A stretch of DNA of 64,000 bases from Aphrocallistes beatrix (Eukaryota > Porifera > Hexactinellida > Sceptrulophora > Aphrocallistidae), in assembly GCA_963281255.1 (NCBI GenBank), contig OY725490.1, positions 6,014,001-6,078,000 on the forward strand. The letters run 5' to 3'. The notes under the pieces are model-generated. The model saw only the letters and a program-made list of their open reading frames with translations, had not been told where the DNA came from and did not search any database. The first letter of the stretch is position 1. Every line of letters starts with the position of its first letter. Made by a program: the position numbers and the translations under genes. This document shows, piece by piece, positions 1 through 10,490 of the stretch.

Positions 1-190
1 AAATTTCAACAACGGATATGGGTGCTTTGACACCATATTTATATATGCTGGTAATACATTCCTAAGTTCTATTGTGATTTGTTAATGATTTAAGGCAGCT
101 CATGTATTTCTTCATCCATCTTCTACTGCATCCCTGGTTAAGTTACTCTTCCCTGGTTAAGTTACTCGGCCTTATATATAGTAGGCTATG
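1..190 (+). repeat. Right arm of a palindromic foldback element (family P), cut by the window edge
   Basis: This stretch matches the right arm of the palindromic elements at 30775-31461 and 31558-34443. It shares the run from the CAACxGATAT motif through ACACCATATTTATATATGCT to the terminal GTAGGCTATG near 186. The left arm lies outside the window. A short internal duplication (CCCTGGTTAAGTTACTC, twice) is specific to this copy. No coding capacity is visible. Confidence 0.75.
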
Positions 191-1429
191 ACTTAACGTA
201 TAACTAAAGAATACACAAGCTAATTGACTTATTTGTTGTTGTTTCTTCCTAATTATGAGATCAAAGCGTGGATTATGATTGGCGAGAGCACATCGCATTG
301 TACTTTAGTGTTTAAGTTTTGATCAAGGCTATTCCTTGTTTTCGTCTTCATGTGTGTGAGACAGAAGATCATTTCTCACATAGATACATGTTGGAAAATT
401 GTACTAGAGTTTCGATTACCCCTTCGAAAAGTATTTTCATTTCCCCTTTTTTTCAAAACACAAACGCAAAACCTTGCTCTGTTGTCATCGAATGTCTGGA
501 ATATGTTCTTCATGGGATATCTGTGTGAATTTCTATGAGAGGTTCCATCAAATCCGCATTAGCAAGTGTAAGGCTCTTTGTGGAGAAAGGATCTAGAATC
601 CAATGCATTTTTTCTTCCACAACGAAATCCGATTCCGTATTCTGGGCATCTCTCTCCAAAATATCAATGAATTATTTGGATTTTTTGTAATATAAAATTG
701 GACAAAGTATACTGCTTCATTTGACAGAAGGGCTAAGTTGTATTCAAGATTCGTAAAATTAAAAGGCAAAGACATGTATATGTGTATTTGTAGCTGATTA
801 AAATTATGTTTCGCAGTGATATCGTGTCAAACTGGTAACAAATATCTTAGTATCACAGTTGATGTAATCCCTCAAGTCAGTTCATTTGATTCTTTATTAT
901 AAATTATGGCTTTACTGTCACAGAATAATATCAGATAACAATCAATACATTGAATGAGCTAATAATTTTCAATACAGAATATTTTTAACAATGTAATATA
1001 CTTGTAGTATGTATATGTTTCTGAGTCAAGGAACTCCGATGGAACCCCCAAGTTTCAGGGAACCCTAAAATTACTTTGGCGGAACCCCGGTTGAGAAGCA
1101 CTGCAATAGGGTACAACAGGTTTTGAGAATGGAATGTTGATACATTGCAATGCTGAAGGAGCTAAAGTACTCCAATATGACCATTTGACCCCTCGAAATT
1201 CCTGGAAAATTTGCTTTGAATATGAATAAAAACAAATATCAACCTATTTTTAATTGAAATTTGCTGGGATGGTGATTGTGAGGAGAGTTACTTAACCTTT
1301 GTCATATCGTTATGAATGGTTTACTCTAGTACACACCCATAGGTTAGACATAGTAGCTTTGACTAGATTTATTGTTGGTATCAACTAGCCAATGTTGCCA
1401 TATCATGAACAAAGTTCATACATATGACC
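191..1429. other. Non-coding stretch with one hAT-like terminus
   Basis: Only short open frames without recognisable domains are seen. The segment ending at 1103 closes with the complement of CAGTGCTTCTCAACCGGGG, a terminus typical of non-autonomous hAT elements. The matching left end would lie near 1022-1060 but is decayed, and no target duplication was found. Confidence 0.4.
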
Positions 1430-1880
1430 AATTTCATGAATCTTCGAGTTATGGCCTTTTGACCTGAACTTTTGACATGTGGTATGATTATGGCATGAAC
1501 TTTTTACTTTTAGCATGAACTTGGCATAAACCTTTTACTTTTGGCATGAATTTGACATGAACTTTTTACTTTTGGCATGAACTTTGCATGGACTTTTTAC
1601 TTTTGACATAAACATGGCAAGAACTTTTGACTTTTGGCATGAACATGGCATAAACCTTTTACTTTTGGCATGAATTTGACATGAACTTTTTACTTTTGGC
1701 ATGAACTTGACATGAACTTTGCATGGACTTTTTACTTTTGACATAAACATGGCAAGAACTTTTTACTTTTGGCATGAACATGGCAGAATACATCTTTTAT
1801 TTGGCATGATTGTTTAAGGCTGTATGGCATGAACTGAACGGCATGAATATTTTAAGGTATGTGGCATGAACATGCTAAAC
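1430..1880. repeat. Minisatellite-like array of GGCATGAAC/CTTTTTACTTTT words
   Basis: Short words (GGCATGAACTT, GACATGAACTT, CTTTTTACTTTT) alternate through the segment. A higher-order period of about 124 bp is visible: the block starting GAATTTGACATGA at 1548 recurs at 1672 with the same internal order. Open frames across it are only an effect of the repeat lacking stops; they have no domain features. Confidence 0.75.
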
Positions 1881-1994
1881 AACTCATCTGGCAACACTGC
1901 AACTAGCTTAGTTTTCTGAACCGTGTGTGTGTGTCTAGCTTTAATACAGCCTTAGTATGATTATTTATTTACGTTCCTAACATAAGTTAATAAT

Positions 1995-2268
1995 ATGACT
2001 AAAACGGATCGAATTGAGATGGCTACAGCGTATGGAAGTTTGAATATTCCACCACTCCAACCGGGCGAGCGGATATCGAGCTGGGAGAAGTTCTTTCGAT
2101 CCGTTGTAGCATCACTATTAACCAGGGAAACTCGCATTTGGACTCCTACCTGCGTATATCTGCCGCAGACCAGCGGAGAGGGAAACCATAAAGGATATTG
2201 TCAGTGAAGTGGAAGATATAGATGCCACCTTTGCACATTTATACATATGTCCCGATTACACTTCGTAA
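1995..2268 (+). pseudogene. Retroelement gag-like fragment (frameshifted)
   Basis: The frame opens at 1995 and runs about 50 residues (SLNIPPLQPGERISSWEKFF and onward). It then leaves frame near 2140 and resumes in another frame as LLPAYICRRPAERETIKDIV and SEVEDIDATF, ending at a stop at 2266-2268. Its short length, frameshift, lack of flanking genes and retroelement-like N-terminal layout suggest a remnant of a retrotransposon gag. It could instead be a fragment of an unknown host protein. No zinc knuckle, protease or LTR is seen nearby. Confidence 0.3.
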
Positions 2269-2340
2269 ATTTGTGTGATTGTTACGAAACCACATCCTTA
2301 CTATTAAAACTCGATTAATGTGTGTGTGTATATATATATA

Positions 2341-2495
2341 CAGTCGACTCCGCTTAATAGGGCCACATCGGTCAGAAGACATTTTGCCCCGATTAAGCGG
2401 AGAACCCTATTAACCGAAAATATTTTGTATTAGCTTCTATGTGTGAGAGCTATTCCGGTCCTGCCAAAAGTGGCCCGATTAAGCGGAGTCGACTG
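2341..2495. mobile_element. Pogo/Tigger-type MITE (155 bp)
   Basis: Both termini are CAGTCGACTCCGCTTAAT in inverted orientation (2341 and 2495), flanked by TA inside a TA-rich tract. CAGT-plus-GA termini and a TA target duplication fit pogo/Tigger (Tc1-mariner superfamily) non-autonomous elements. No coding capacity. A sibling lies at 3008-3196 and a decayed fragment at about 53690-53735. Confidence 0.8.
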
Positions 2496-2502
2496 TATAT
2501 AT

Positions 2503-3003
2503 ACAAGCGAGCTTTGCTTGCTTGCGCTACGCGGCTGGCGGACACTTTGTGTCCGCCGGAGGCGCCCTTTGGGCGCCTGGGGTCACATTGATTAATTATA
2601 AGGAAAATAACATCTCTAAATACGCCTGTCCTACTGTTATAATCGATATCGCACGAAAAATCACCAAAATTATCAATTTTTAAAATTTTGATGAGTAATG
2701 ATGACGTCATAACAAAGTGATGAGTCATCATTTTTTATAATAGTTGCATCATATTTGAGGTATGTTAGTATACAGTTTCTATTAAAATTTCAGCCTTCCA
2801 TCTCCTATAATGGCTGAGTTATGCTCAAATAACTGTATTGCTTAACTTTTAAAAATGTGACAATGACGTCATAATTCCATGATGAGTCGACATTTTCGTC
2901 TGAGCTCAGAACTTACTGGAGCCATAGCCAAAACTCCCACATCCCAAAAATCAGCTTTCTGGGCCTGGCAGTTTTTTCAATCAATTCGTTACAGATATAT
3001 ATA
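2503..3003 (+). repeat. Dispersed repeat family R, copy 1 (hairpin head plus CRE/AP-1 words)
   Basis: Copies start at ACAAGCG and occur here, at 37385 (+), at 63924 (+, cut by the window end) and reversed at 3205-3840 and about 4880-5225. The head carries consecutive short hairpins: 2537-2557 (9-bp stem GGCGGACAC, TTT loop) and 2560-2578 (8-bp stem AGGCGCCC, TTT loop), preceded by a third, imperfect one. The body has TGACGTCA at 2702-2709 and 2864-2871 and TGAGTCA at 2721-2727. The tail ends in a TA tract. No protein is encoded. I could not assign it to a known transposon class. Confidence 0.75.
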
Positions 3004-3007
3004 TATA

Positions 3008-3196
3008 CAGTCAACTCCGCTTAATAGGGTCACTGTTTAATCCGGTCAGCCGCTTAATCGGGTCACTTTTGGCAGGACCGGAATAGCTCTCACACATAGA
3101 GGCTAATACAAAAATATTTTCGGTTAATAGGGTTCTCCGCTTAATCGGGTCAAAATACGCCATGACCAATGTGACTCTATTAAGCGGAGTCGACTG
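3008..3196. mobile_element. Pogo/Tigger-type MITE (189 bp)
   Basis: This is the sibling of 2341-2495. Its inverted termini CAGTCAACTCCGCTTAAT and CAGTCGACTCCGCTTAAT sit in a TA tract. It lies between a forward and a reversed R copy and therefore at the centre of a large imperfect palindrome (2503-3840). Confidence 0.8.
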
Positions 3197-3204
3197 TATA
3201 TATA

Positions 3205-3840
3205 TATACACACATATACACAAACATTAATCGAATTTTGATAGTAAGGATGTAACGAATTGATTGAAGAAACTGCCAGGCGCAGAAAGCTGATTTTTGG
3301 CATGTGGGAGTCTTTTGGCTATGGCTCCAGTAAGTTCTGAGCTCAGAGCAAAATGTCGACTCATCATGGAATTATGACGTTATTGTCACATTTTAGTTAA
3401 GCAATACAGTTATTCGAGCATAACTCAGCCATTATAGGAGATAGAAGGCTGAAATTTTAATAGAATGTGTATAGTAATATACCTCACATATGACCAGGGG
3501 TTTATCTAGGTGCTCAGCCGGCACTTATAGGTGCCAGCTGGGTATCATCTGAGGAGCTTAGGTGCTTGCAGTGTGATTCTATTTTGGTGCTGAGTTGCTA
3601 CCACCCATGGTATTACAAGTTTGGATGTCAAATAACTATAATCACCTTCAAAAAAGTGCCGAACTGGGAAATCCTAGATAAACCCATGCATGACCCAACT
3701 ATTGTCAAAAAATGATGACTCATCACTCTGTTATGACATCATCATTACGCATCAAAATTTTAAAAATTGACAAATTTGGTGATTATTTTTATTTTTTATT
3801 AGTCATAATACGATTTGTCCAAAATTGTCCTACCAATCCT
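3205..3840 (-). repeat. Repeat family R, copy 2, inverted
   Basis: Read on the minus strand this follows the body of R copy 1 (same AP-1/CRE region, same tail), but the hairpin head is missing. It is split by a hAT-like insertion at 3495-3688. With copy 1 it forms a long imperfect inverted repeat around the MITE at 3008-3196. Confidence 0.7.
3495..3688. mobile_element. hAT-like MITE nested in R
   Basis: The termini CAGGGGTTTATCTAGG and the complement of CATGGGTTTATCTAGG are inverted repeats. The uninterrupted R copy at 37630-37645 shows the empty site, so this is an insertion. Flanks resemble an imperfect short duplication (CATATGAC against CATGACCC). Confidence 0.65.
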
Positions 3841-3902
3841 ACCGAGTCTAAGCCCCTGTACTCTTGGAACTAAAGTGATTAAGAATTATAAGAATGGCTC
3901 AG

Positions 3903-4381
3903 TTAGTGAAACAAATTACAGTTAATTGCTAAGACTGCATTGTCTAAAATAATTATTTGATGGTGACAAATGCCATAATTAAGACTCACATTGAAGAGGC
4001 TGTCAGTTGCATAGCTTACAGGATTAGTAGTATCTCCAATCTCAGATCCAAATTGTACCAAATTAATGTTATTAAAATTTTCGATAATAATTGGGATGGT
4101 CACACCTTGAGACCTACAATTAAATTCAGAATTGGTATTCATAAACCTGAGACATATCGTAATGATAGGATCGCAGGGGTTACTAAAGAGATCGCAGAAA
4201 AGTCCATTCGACTGTAAGCCTCTCGTATCGAAAGTTAGGTAACGTATCTGCAAAACTCCAGTTCCCGATGTCAAGACCTAGAAATAATTCTTTTGAAAAG
4301 AAAGTATAAATGAATATAAATTAAAGAACTTACGGTGATGGAGTAAAAAGTTAGTTGTGCCAGTATGTTACTTAGCAACAT
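3903..4381 (-). CDS. Small secreted protein with Notch-ligand N-terminal (MNNL)-like domain, two exons
   Basis: Exon 1 is 4381-4334 (16 codons from ATG). A 56-nt intron (4333-4278) has donor GTAAGT and acceptor TTTCTAG. Exon 2 is 4277-3903, ending in TAA, and the two exons join in phase 0. The predicted product is about 140 residues. It begins with a hydrophobic stretch (MLLSNILAQLTFY...) that fits a secretory signal peptide. It continues with the pattern GLFC-D-(x)n-NPCDPIITICLR-(x)n-C-(x)n-FGSEIGDTTNP, which resembles the cysteine and glycine layout of the MNNL domain of Delta/Jagged ligands. There is no DSL domain, EGF repeat or membrane segment, so it would be a free domain, a truncated gene or the first exons of a longer gene. 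The donor, acceptor, phase and signal peptide agree with each other; the family assignment is inference by eye. Confidence 0.5.
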
Positions 4382-4879
4382 GTCCGTAAAATGTAAAAAC
4401 TTAGGTAATAAATAATTATAAAAGGATTTTTTGTCAAATTTATATGAGTTTTACTTAATAAATCATAATTTGATTGTGTAGATTTATATACTTTTAGCAT
4501 TACATATTTCACATTAATCATGTACAGGTATACCTGATTCAGAATCAATTTCAACTTACTTCAATAATCATTCGCGAAATACAGTCGAATCAATTGCTGA
4601 AATCATAATATAGTTCGGAGTTCAGCATATGTTACATCCTGATGCTGTCAACACTTCTATTTGAACTTGCGCAATGTCTCTAAAATAGTCGAAACAAAAT
4701 TATTTTGAAAGTAAATTAAGCAATTTTTTTTCTACAACTCAACATTTAAAATTTTAGGTTAAAACAGCAATTTTTTAAAATTGGCATGTACAAGTAGGCT
4801 TCACATGTTGAGTCTATGAACAGTTCGAATATCTAAAGCTAAATGATCACACTTCTGCATAAAAGACAAATACTAGTAA
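4382..4879. other. Non-coding, AT-rich, nothing recognised
   Basis: Upstream region of the small secreted gene. No repeat family, RNA gene or open frame with features was seen; a promoter cannot be located with confidence. Confidence 0.3.
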
Positions 4880-5225
4880 TGAGGTTTTTGGGGCTTGATT
4901 CCTCAGACGAAAAGTCGACTCATCATGGAATTATGACGTCATTGTCACCCTTTTCTATAATTAGAAATTTCAGTTTTTCGACTATAACTCAGCCATTTTA
5001 GGTGATAGAAGGCTGAAATTTTAATGGAGTGTATATTAATATATCTCACTTTATGATACAACTATCATCAAAAAGTGATGACTCATCACTCGGTTGTGAC
5101 GTAATTATGACACATCAAAAATTGATTTTTCGAGTGATATATATCGATTATAACAGTAAGATAGACATATTTAGAGATTTTATCTGCCTTATAATCAATC
5201 AAAAATATATAATGACTTTTTTGTG
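4880..5225 (-). repeat. Repeat family R, copy 3, partial and inverted
   Basis: It aligns to the R body on the minus strand, with TGACGTCA at 4935-4942 and TGACTCA at 5079-5085. Head and tail are missing. Confidence 0.65.
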
Positions 5226-5925
5226 ATGGTGATACATTATATATTAAATTATTAATTTGCACCTAACCCTTCGATTTTCAAAATATGCTAAATCATCATG
5301 ATTACGCAGCATTATGTGATTCTTCTTTGAGTATGATATCTCGAAAACTATCCAACATGTCAATTCCATATTAGTTAAAGGTACACTCTACAAAATTATG
5401 CTGACATCATCATGACGTCAAGACGCAGCAAAAAATCTAAATCCACTTTTTTAATACTTAAAATGTGCTTATCTTACCAATGGTAAGAGGTAGGATAAAC
5501 ATGTGTGTGATAAAATGTTCAGTATGATTATCTCTACAATATTATGTTAACATCATGATGATACCATGATGATTCAGCAAGAAATCTAAAATCTGAGCTA
5601 TTATTTCCTTATAAGATCTATATCTCACGAATAAGACGAGATAAAAGTGAACTTATGATTGATGAAATGTTGAGTATGGATGTCTCTACATGCTAACGTC
5701 ATCAGATTAAAAACGCGTAGCCGGACCAAGATTATCAATTGTTCCCGCCGTACCACTGTCCAAGTGGATGAGCCTCACCTGTAATACGTTTAAAACATTT
5801 GAGTGAATGGTAATTCAATATTGACAAATAGTAAGTGTTACAAAATAAAATGTCATGCTTTAATTCACAATTTAACTTTCATTTTATTCAAATTATAATC
5901 AAGAAAGAAATCAAGTAATTTCGAG
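5226..5925. other. Diverged tandem repeats of an R-like sequence, otherwise empty
   Basis: Three loosely similar blocks of roughly 130-150 bp (near 5270-5430, 5510-5600 and 5690-5720) share words such as CATCATGA, GCAGCAA and AAATCTAAA. They look like old decayed duplications. No gene was seen before the NHL relic at 5926. Confidence 0.35.
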
Positions 5926-6612
5926 ATGGCGTTTGGTGGAACTTCCTGATCCCAATAAAGATAATGTGTTCAGGAGAGTGAGGAGAAATAGAAGAGATGT
6001 TCCATTCTCTGAAAGAGAAAGTGAATGAGAGGAGATAAGTTCTCCTGAGACAACTGAACCAATGGGAGAAGAATTCAACATAACACGAACTAGCTGTATC
6101 CAATCTTTAGAAGAGATTAAGAGAGAACGAACTGAGATGGAAGAATTGCTATCTAAATTGAAGATAAATAAAGCTAGAACCTCAATGGAAAAGGGAATTG
6201 CTGATCTAAGTAACGAGATTAGTGAGAAAGAACAGAAACTCCATTATCCACAAGTTCGATTTGTTTGCGATAGAAATTATATGAATTCAAAGATTTCCAA
6301 TTTCGGATCTTTGAGTAAATAGACTGACAAGGTGTTAATCAGAAATTACACTCAACTCTCTAAACCTGTGAAAGTGTTTGTTGGTTTCTTGGGGAGTGAA
6401 AAAGAGAGTTCTCTGATCCTAGAGGAGTTGTAATTGATAATGAAGATCTAACAATATTCATAGCTGATGGATGTAATCTAAAAGGAGATCTCATTCACTC
6501 AGTCTCTTTTACTGAATTTGGTCTGACAGAGCCATATGGCATTGATATTGGTAGAGACGGAAGTATTGTGTTATCCTTCAAGAGCGGTTCTAAAGCAATT
6601 GCTATCTTTTGA
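5926..6612 (+). pseudogene. Coiled-coil/NHL protein pseudogene P (5' frameshift, large internal deletion)
   Basis: This is the only plus-strand member of the NHL family in the window. The start region (5926) lacks five bases relative to the other copies, which puts the reading frame out at once. The coiled-coil part is readable from about 6062 to 6320 and ends at an in-frame stop. The sequence then jumps from the first NHL blade (about 6470) straight to the last one (6480-6612), deleting most of the propeller. The last ~130 bases still end in the family C-terminus (SGSKAIAIF). It is clearly non-functional and older than copies A-D. Confidence 0.85.
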
Positions 6613-7427
6613 CAGTATTTTATGCGAAACATTTGTTGACAATCTTAGTAAATCTTAGTCTTCTGTATGATCCCTCTACTTTGTGTTTGTGTCCTAAATC
6701 CCTTTAGTATTTGTGACATAGACTCTCTAACTCTCTAATTAGAAAATTTTGACTTTGACCTGTCGCTTTATTGATATTGATTGATTTCTTTACAGATAAA
6801 TATTAACTATTGAGTCAGAGTAAGGATTGACTTTGCTTGTTAGAACTTCATCCAGATCCCCTTTATACGTAGAGCTATACAGTTTAGTGGTCAAATAACC
6901 GGGATTAAGCACGAATAACTCAGCAATTTTAATTCTTACATTGATGTTATTCAGGTCACACTCAGTGTTCCCTCTAAGGAATTCGGATGGATACCTCCGG
7001 TTTTTTGGGTTTTTTATACCTATTGTGTAGAAAATAACCTCTATGAAACCCCCGTTGATGTTTCGCTAGAATTGTGGGGGGAATTTTACGCTAACTATCG
7101 TGAAATAATGCCATTTTTGAAATAACACTCTTGACGGGAATGGGTTTTTGGTGCAGAACTACAAATTTCAACCTCGAAAGTGGGATTTTTAAAAAAATTT
7201 TGTTGACTGTTGACCTCGACACCGTGATTTAACTAGAACCAAATTTGAGTAATTCTTCTTTTCTGATGGAGGACTGAGCTGACTGAAAAGCTCCTGAGTA
7301 AATAAGAATAGGATTTCTAGTCAAAACAAGGATGTACCCTATTTTAATCCGATTGAAACAATTTATGTAAATACAAATACCAATTATAATGTGTCCGAGA
7401 CTCTACACAACTTTTCCTTTTAGGAAT
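6613..7427. other. Intergenic, nothing recognised
   Basis: 3' side of the NHL relic and 3' side of the TRAF-like gene. No convincing repeat ends, open frames or RNA genes. Confidence 0.3.
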
Positions 7428-8829
7428 CTAGAGAAGCTCCACAGATATTTTTAGCGTCAATGAGTCTTCTTTGCAATATTTTTTGAATAAATCAGCATGC
7501 GTTATGAAGTTATCGTAGCCGAAACCATCATTCATTTCTTTTTTGGGTTTTTTGAAGCATCCTGGCATCTCTTTCATATTTTCCTCCGAAACCACAACAG
7601 ATTTCTGGTAATTGCATTTAGGATCGATCTGGTTGACTAGTTCCACAGTGTACTTGTACCTCAGAGGCCATTTGAGTGTGCTGTCCCATCCACCCTTCAT
7701 TATGTAGAAAAAATATCCCATTTCACTTGGATTGTGATTCCAATCAATACAGCTTTTGAACTTGTACGAACCTACGTAGAACGCTTGACTGAATACATCT
7801 ATTCTGAGCGATAATTTGCTCTTTATATCAGAGATATCCCATTGAAATGAGTATTTCAATTCTAGGCTGAAAGTATCTGGGTTCGACTCCTTTTTCAACT
7901 CGGGAATTTTTCCCATTTTAGATTCCAGAGTAAAAATTCTTTCTTTCAACTTCATATTTTCTTCTTCCAATTCCTCTACTTTATTCTGAGTTTTAACATT
8001 GTTTAGCATTGTGAGCTTGAAATGTGTGTGAATATCTTTTTTCTCATGTTCATCCATCTCTAGCCTGCGTTTTTTTATTTTACAGCCATACTGAGAGTAG
8101 GGACAGTGTATTGTATTTAAGAGGCAGTGCTCATTGAGATGAGTAGACATATCTTCCCTTTTCAAAATCAATGTTTCACTACAGTTATTGGGGCAATTAA
8201 CTGGGAATCCATCGCAAGATTCAAGATGTGCGTTAATTTTGCAAGCCTGAATTTTGTGACGACAATATTCACACCTGACAGTTCTCATGGGGCAATATGT
8301 CTTGTGCCTCTCAACATGCATTCTCTCTACCTTATGCATTTTCCCGCTTTCATTCCTACATCCCAGAGGGCATGGTATGGGGAAAAACTCACACTCTTCG
8401 AGATGGTGCAAGAGCTGACCCAGTCCATCTTTCCAATGGCAACCTTTGCTCTTTAATGGACAGAAGACCTAAATACATTTAAAGTAAAAAAACTTGAAGA
8501 GTAATAATTATATTACATCAATTTCTGACCTGTTTCGCATCGACTGTTTCCCTACTCATCAAGGCTATTTGACTTTTTACACCCCTTGGAGTGCAAACAG
8601 AACATGCTAGTTCCTGTTTACCATCTTTCTCAATTAAGCACGCATCTCTCAATATTCCTCTGCAATAGCTACACAGTAGGAACTTCACTTCAACTTCTCC
8701 TAACATCCAATCTACTAACAACTCCCGTCTCCATCCCCCATAACCACCATAATCTCGCCTCACTAGCATTAACATCTCCACTCCTTCTGAATCGATTTCA
8801 TCTTTAGGTTTATAGACGCTTTCCGCCAT
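7428..8829 (-). CDS. TRAF-like adaptor: degenerate RING, TRAF-type zinc fingers, coiled coil, MATH domain (two exons)
   Basis: Exon 1 is 8829-8530 (100 codons). A 61-nt intron (8529-8469) has donor GTCAGA and acceptor TATTTAG, and exon 2 is 8468-7428. The junction is phase 0 and restores the zinc-finger motif VFCPLKSKGCHW, giving 446 residues. Residues about 50-85 hold C-x2-C pairs resembling a RING but without the usual histidine (LLCSYCRGIL ... ELACSVC). Three TRAF-type zinc fingers follow (about 101-240), then a short coiled coil (EELEEENMKLKERIFTLESK) and a C-terminal MATH domain with SQAFYVGSYKF, WDSTLKWPL and DSLTLKISVE. TRAF proteins trimerise through the coiled coil and link receptors to NF-kB/JNK signalling. 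If the RING is inactive, this one would act as an adaptor and not as an E3 ligase. GTCAGA is a weaker donor than the other introns here. Not part of an operon. Confidence 0.88.
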
Positions 8830-9351
8830 TTTGAATATTTAGCTACTTGTATCTTCAGTGTTAACTATTAATTATTCAAATAAAAGTCAATTCTACCTAT
8901 TACACCAGCAAGTACTACTACTTGTATATTCAGCCTAATTAGTAATGAAATATGATATCATAAATCAAGGTGAAGGCTACTGGCATCTACATACCTACTC
9001 TGAACATGTTTGAGATCAATTAATTATAATCAGTAACAATATTCTGGTATACGTCACGCCGTGGATGGCTCCCTCTTACAGAGTTAGTCTCCCTTGTTAA
9101 TTCTATCAAAATAGTTTTTAATAGTCATTTAGAATAATGAACGAACTTGATGAATACCCACTCGATTTGATGAAATACTCAAATTAGGGTACTAACAAAT
9201 ATGTTTTTCATATGCCTCGATCATTGGATGTTATAGTTTTCGGTCGCCCCCTCTCAATAAAATCCCAAAGTTTTAATTATACAATTATTACTATGGGAAC
9301 CCGGCCGGTTCTCGAAGACCCGGACTATTCTCGGATCCAAAATTTCGATTA
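8830..9351. other. Intergenic, presumed 5' region of the TRAF-like gene
   Basis: No repeat or coding signal recognised. A promoter for the gene at 7428-8829 should lie in the proximal part, but no core element stands out. Confidence 0.3.
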
Positions 9352-9359
9352 CTAAAGAC

Positions 9360-9649
9360 GGGCATGCCTAATTTCCGGGACGAGACGGAACCATCAGGTA
9401 CCTAATTTCCGGGATGGGACGAGTCAAGATGCCTAATCTCCGGGACGGGACAGAAAAGGTACCTAATTTCCGGGACGGGACGGGTTAAGATGCCTAATTT
9501 CCGGGACGGGACGGGTTAAGATGCCTAATTTCCGGGACGGGACGGGTTTAGATACCTAATTCCCGGGATGGGATGCCGTCCAGTCCCGGAAATTAGGCAT
9601 CTAGATTTTCCGGGACGGTCCCGTCCCGTCCCGGAAATTAGGCATGCCC
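9360..9649. mobile_element. 290-bp foldback MITE with perfect 8-bp TSD (CTAAAGAC)
   Basis: The element starts GGGCATGCCTAATTTCC and ends with its exact complement. It is flanked by CTAAAGAC at 9352-9359 and 9650-9657. The TSD fits the hAT-style nTnnnnAn pattern. The interior is about six tandem ~31-bp units built on CCTAATTTCCGGGACGGGAC, with the last two inverted, so the single strand would fold back. No open frame. Confidence 0.85.
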
Positions 9650-9676
9650 CTAAAGACTTATAATAATCATTTAAAT

Positions 9677-9801
9677 CAGAGCATTATTAAAAGAGCGGAA
9701 GCCGGAGCAGCGCTCCTATTTTTGTGGAGTGTGCTCACTCTTTAAAATTAGGAGCGAAGGCTGGAGTGTGCTCCTAATTTTGAGGAGCGCTTAATGCTCT
9801 G
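9677..9801. mobile_element. Short hAT-like inverted-repeat element (125 bp)
   Basis: CAGAGCATTA at the left is matched by TAATGCTCTG at the right, with internal inverted words (GGAGC/GCTCC). No matching target duplication was found, so one end may be eroded. Confidence 0.5.
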
Positions 9802-10490
9802 TTGATAATAAAAATGAACTTACTTGGCTCGGGAAAATATGTATATTGGCGGTCCTAGATTATAAATAAATGCAGTTTGTTTATCAAAGTTAACATCGAA
9901 ATGTATTAACTTAGGGTTCTAGCATTTCCCGATTACCAGATATTCATATGGAGTATCCTCTCACCACAAAATGTGAGGAATGATTTCATTTAACACCCCA
10001 TCCCCCACTCTAAATAATGGGGGTATTTATGCTTAAGCCAGATAAGTGTAATAATTAAAACAATTAGATCCCTCTGTGCATTGGCAGCCACTTAGGCCGC
10101 ACCCCCAGAAGAAATTCCTAGCACCGCCACTGATATGATCTTTGCATTTGTGGGTTTCGCCCCCCCCCCCCCCTACATCCGTCCGTCCGCCCTCCTCGCC
10201 CCCCAGTGCGGCGGCCCTGCACTTGAAGCTTCATAACCAACTTAAACAATAAAACTTGGCAACAATTATATAACAATTTTTTATTACAAAAATGTATATA
10301 TACAAGCATATAAAACAGCGAAGTATGAGCAAAATTGTACAAAACTCAAATGTCTAAGGCATAAAAACAAGAACATTAAAACCAGAAAATGTTTGTGGGA
10401 CGGTAAAAAGTCTACGGGCCTAATGAACATAATCCATTAAATTTAACACTGAGAAGGGGGAAATTGTGGCAGAAAGAGTTATGCTGTGCG
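9802..10490. other. 3' side of the bHLH gene; hAT end and poly-C tract
   Basis: A lone hAT-type terminus (CCGCCACTG) ends near 10132. A long C run near 10159-10173 is followed by a GC-rich patch. On the minus strand an AATAAA at about 10279-10284 could serve as the polyadenylation signal of the bHLH gene. No gene recognised. Confidence 0.4.

Noticed and set aside
1535-1750. Repetitive 71-codon frame (KVKSPCKVH-type repeats)
   Set aside because: Translation of the minisatellite; it exists only because the repeat lacks stops.
2503-2580. Hairpin head of R as a rho-independent terminator, tRNA or Helitron 3' end
   Set aside because: No T run follows, no tRNA arms form, and no CTRR end or TC start could be placed at consistent distance in the copies.
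2450-2731. Open frame of 93 codons on the minus strand over the pogo MITE and R head
   Set aside because: It spans the terminal repeat of a MITE and the hairpin head of R; no domain and not conserved in frame in other R copies.
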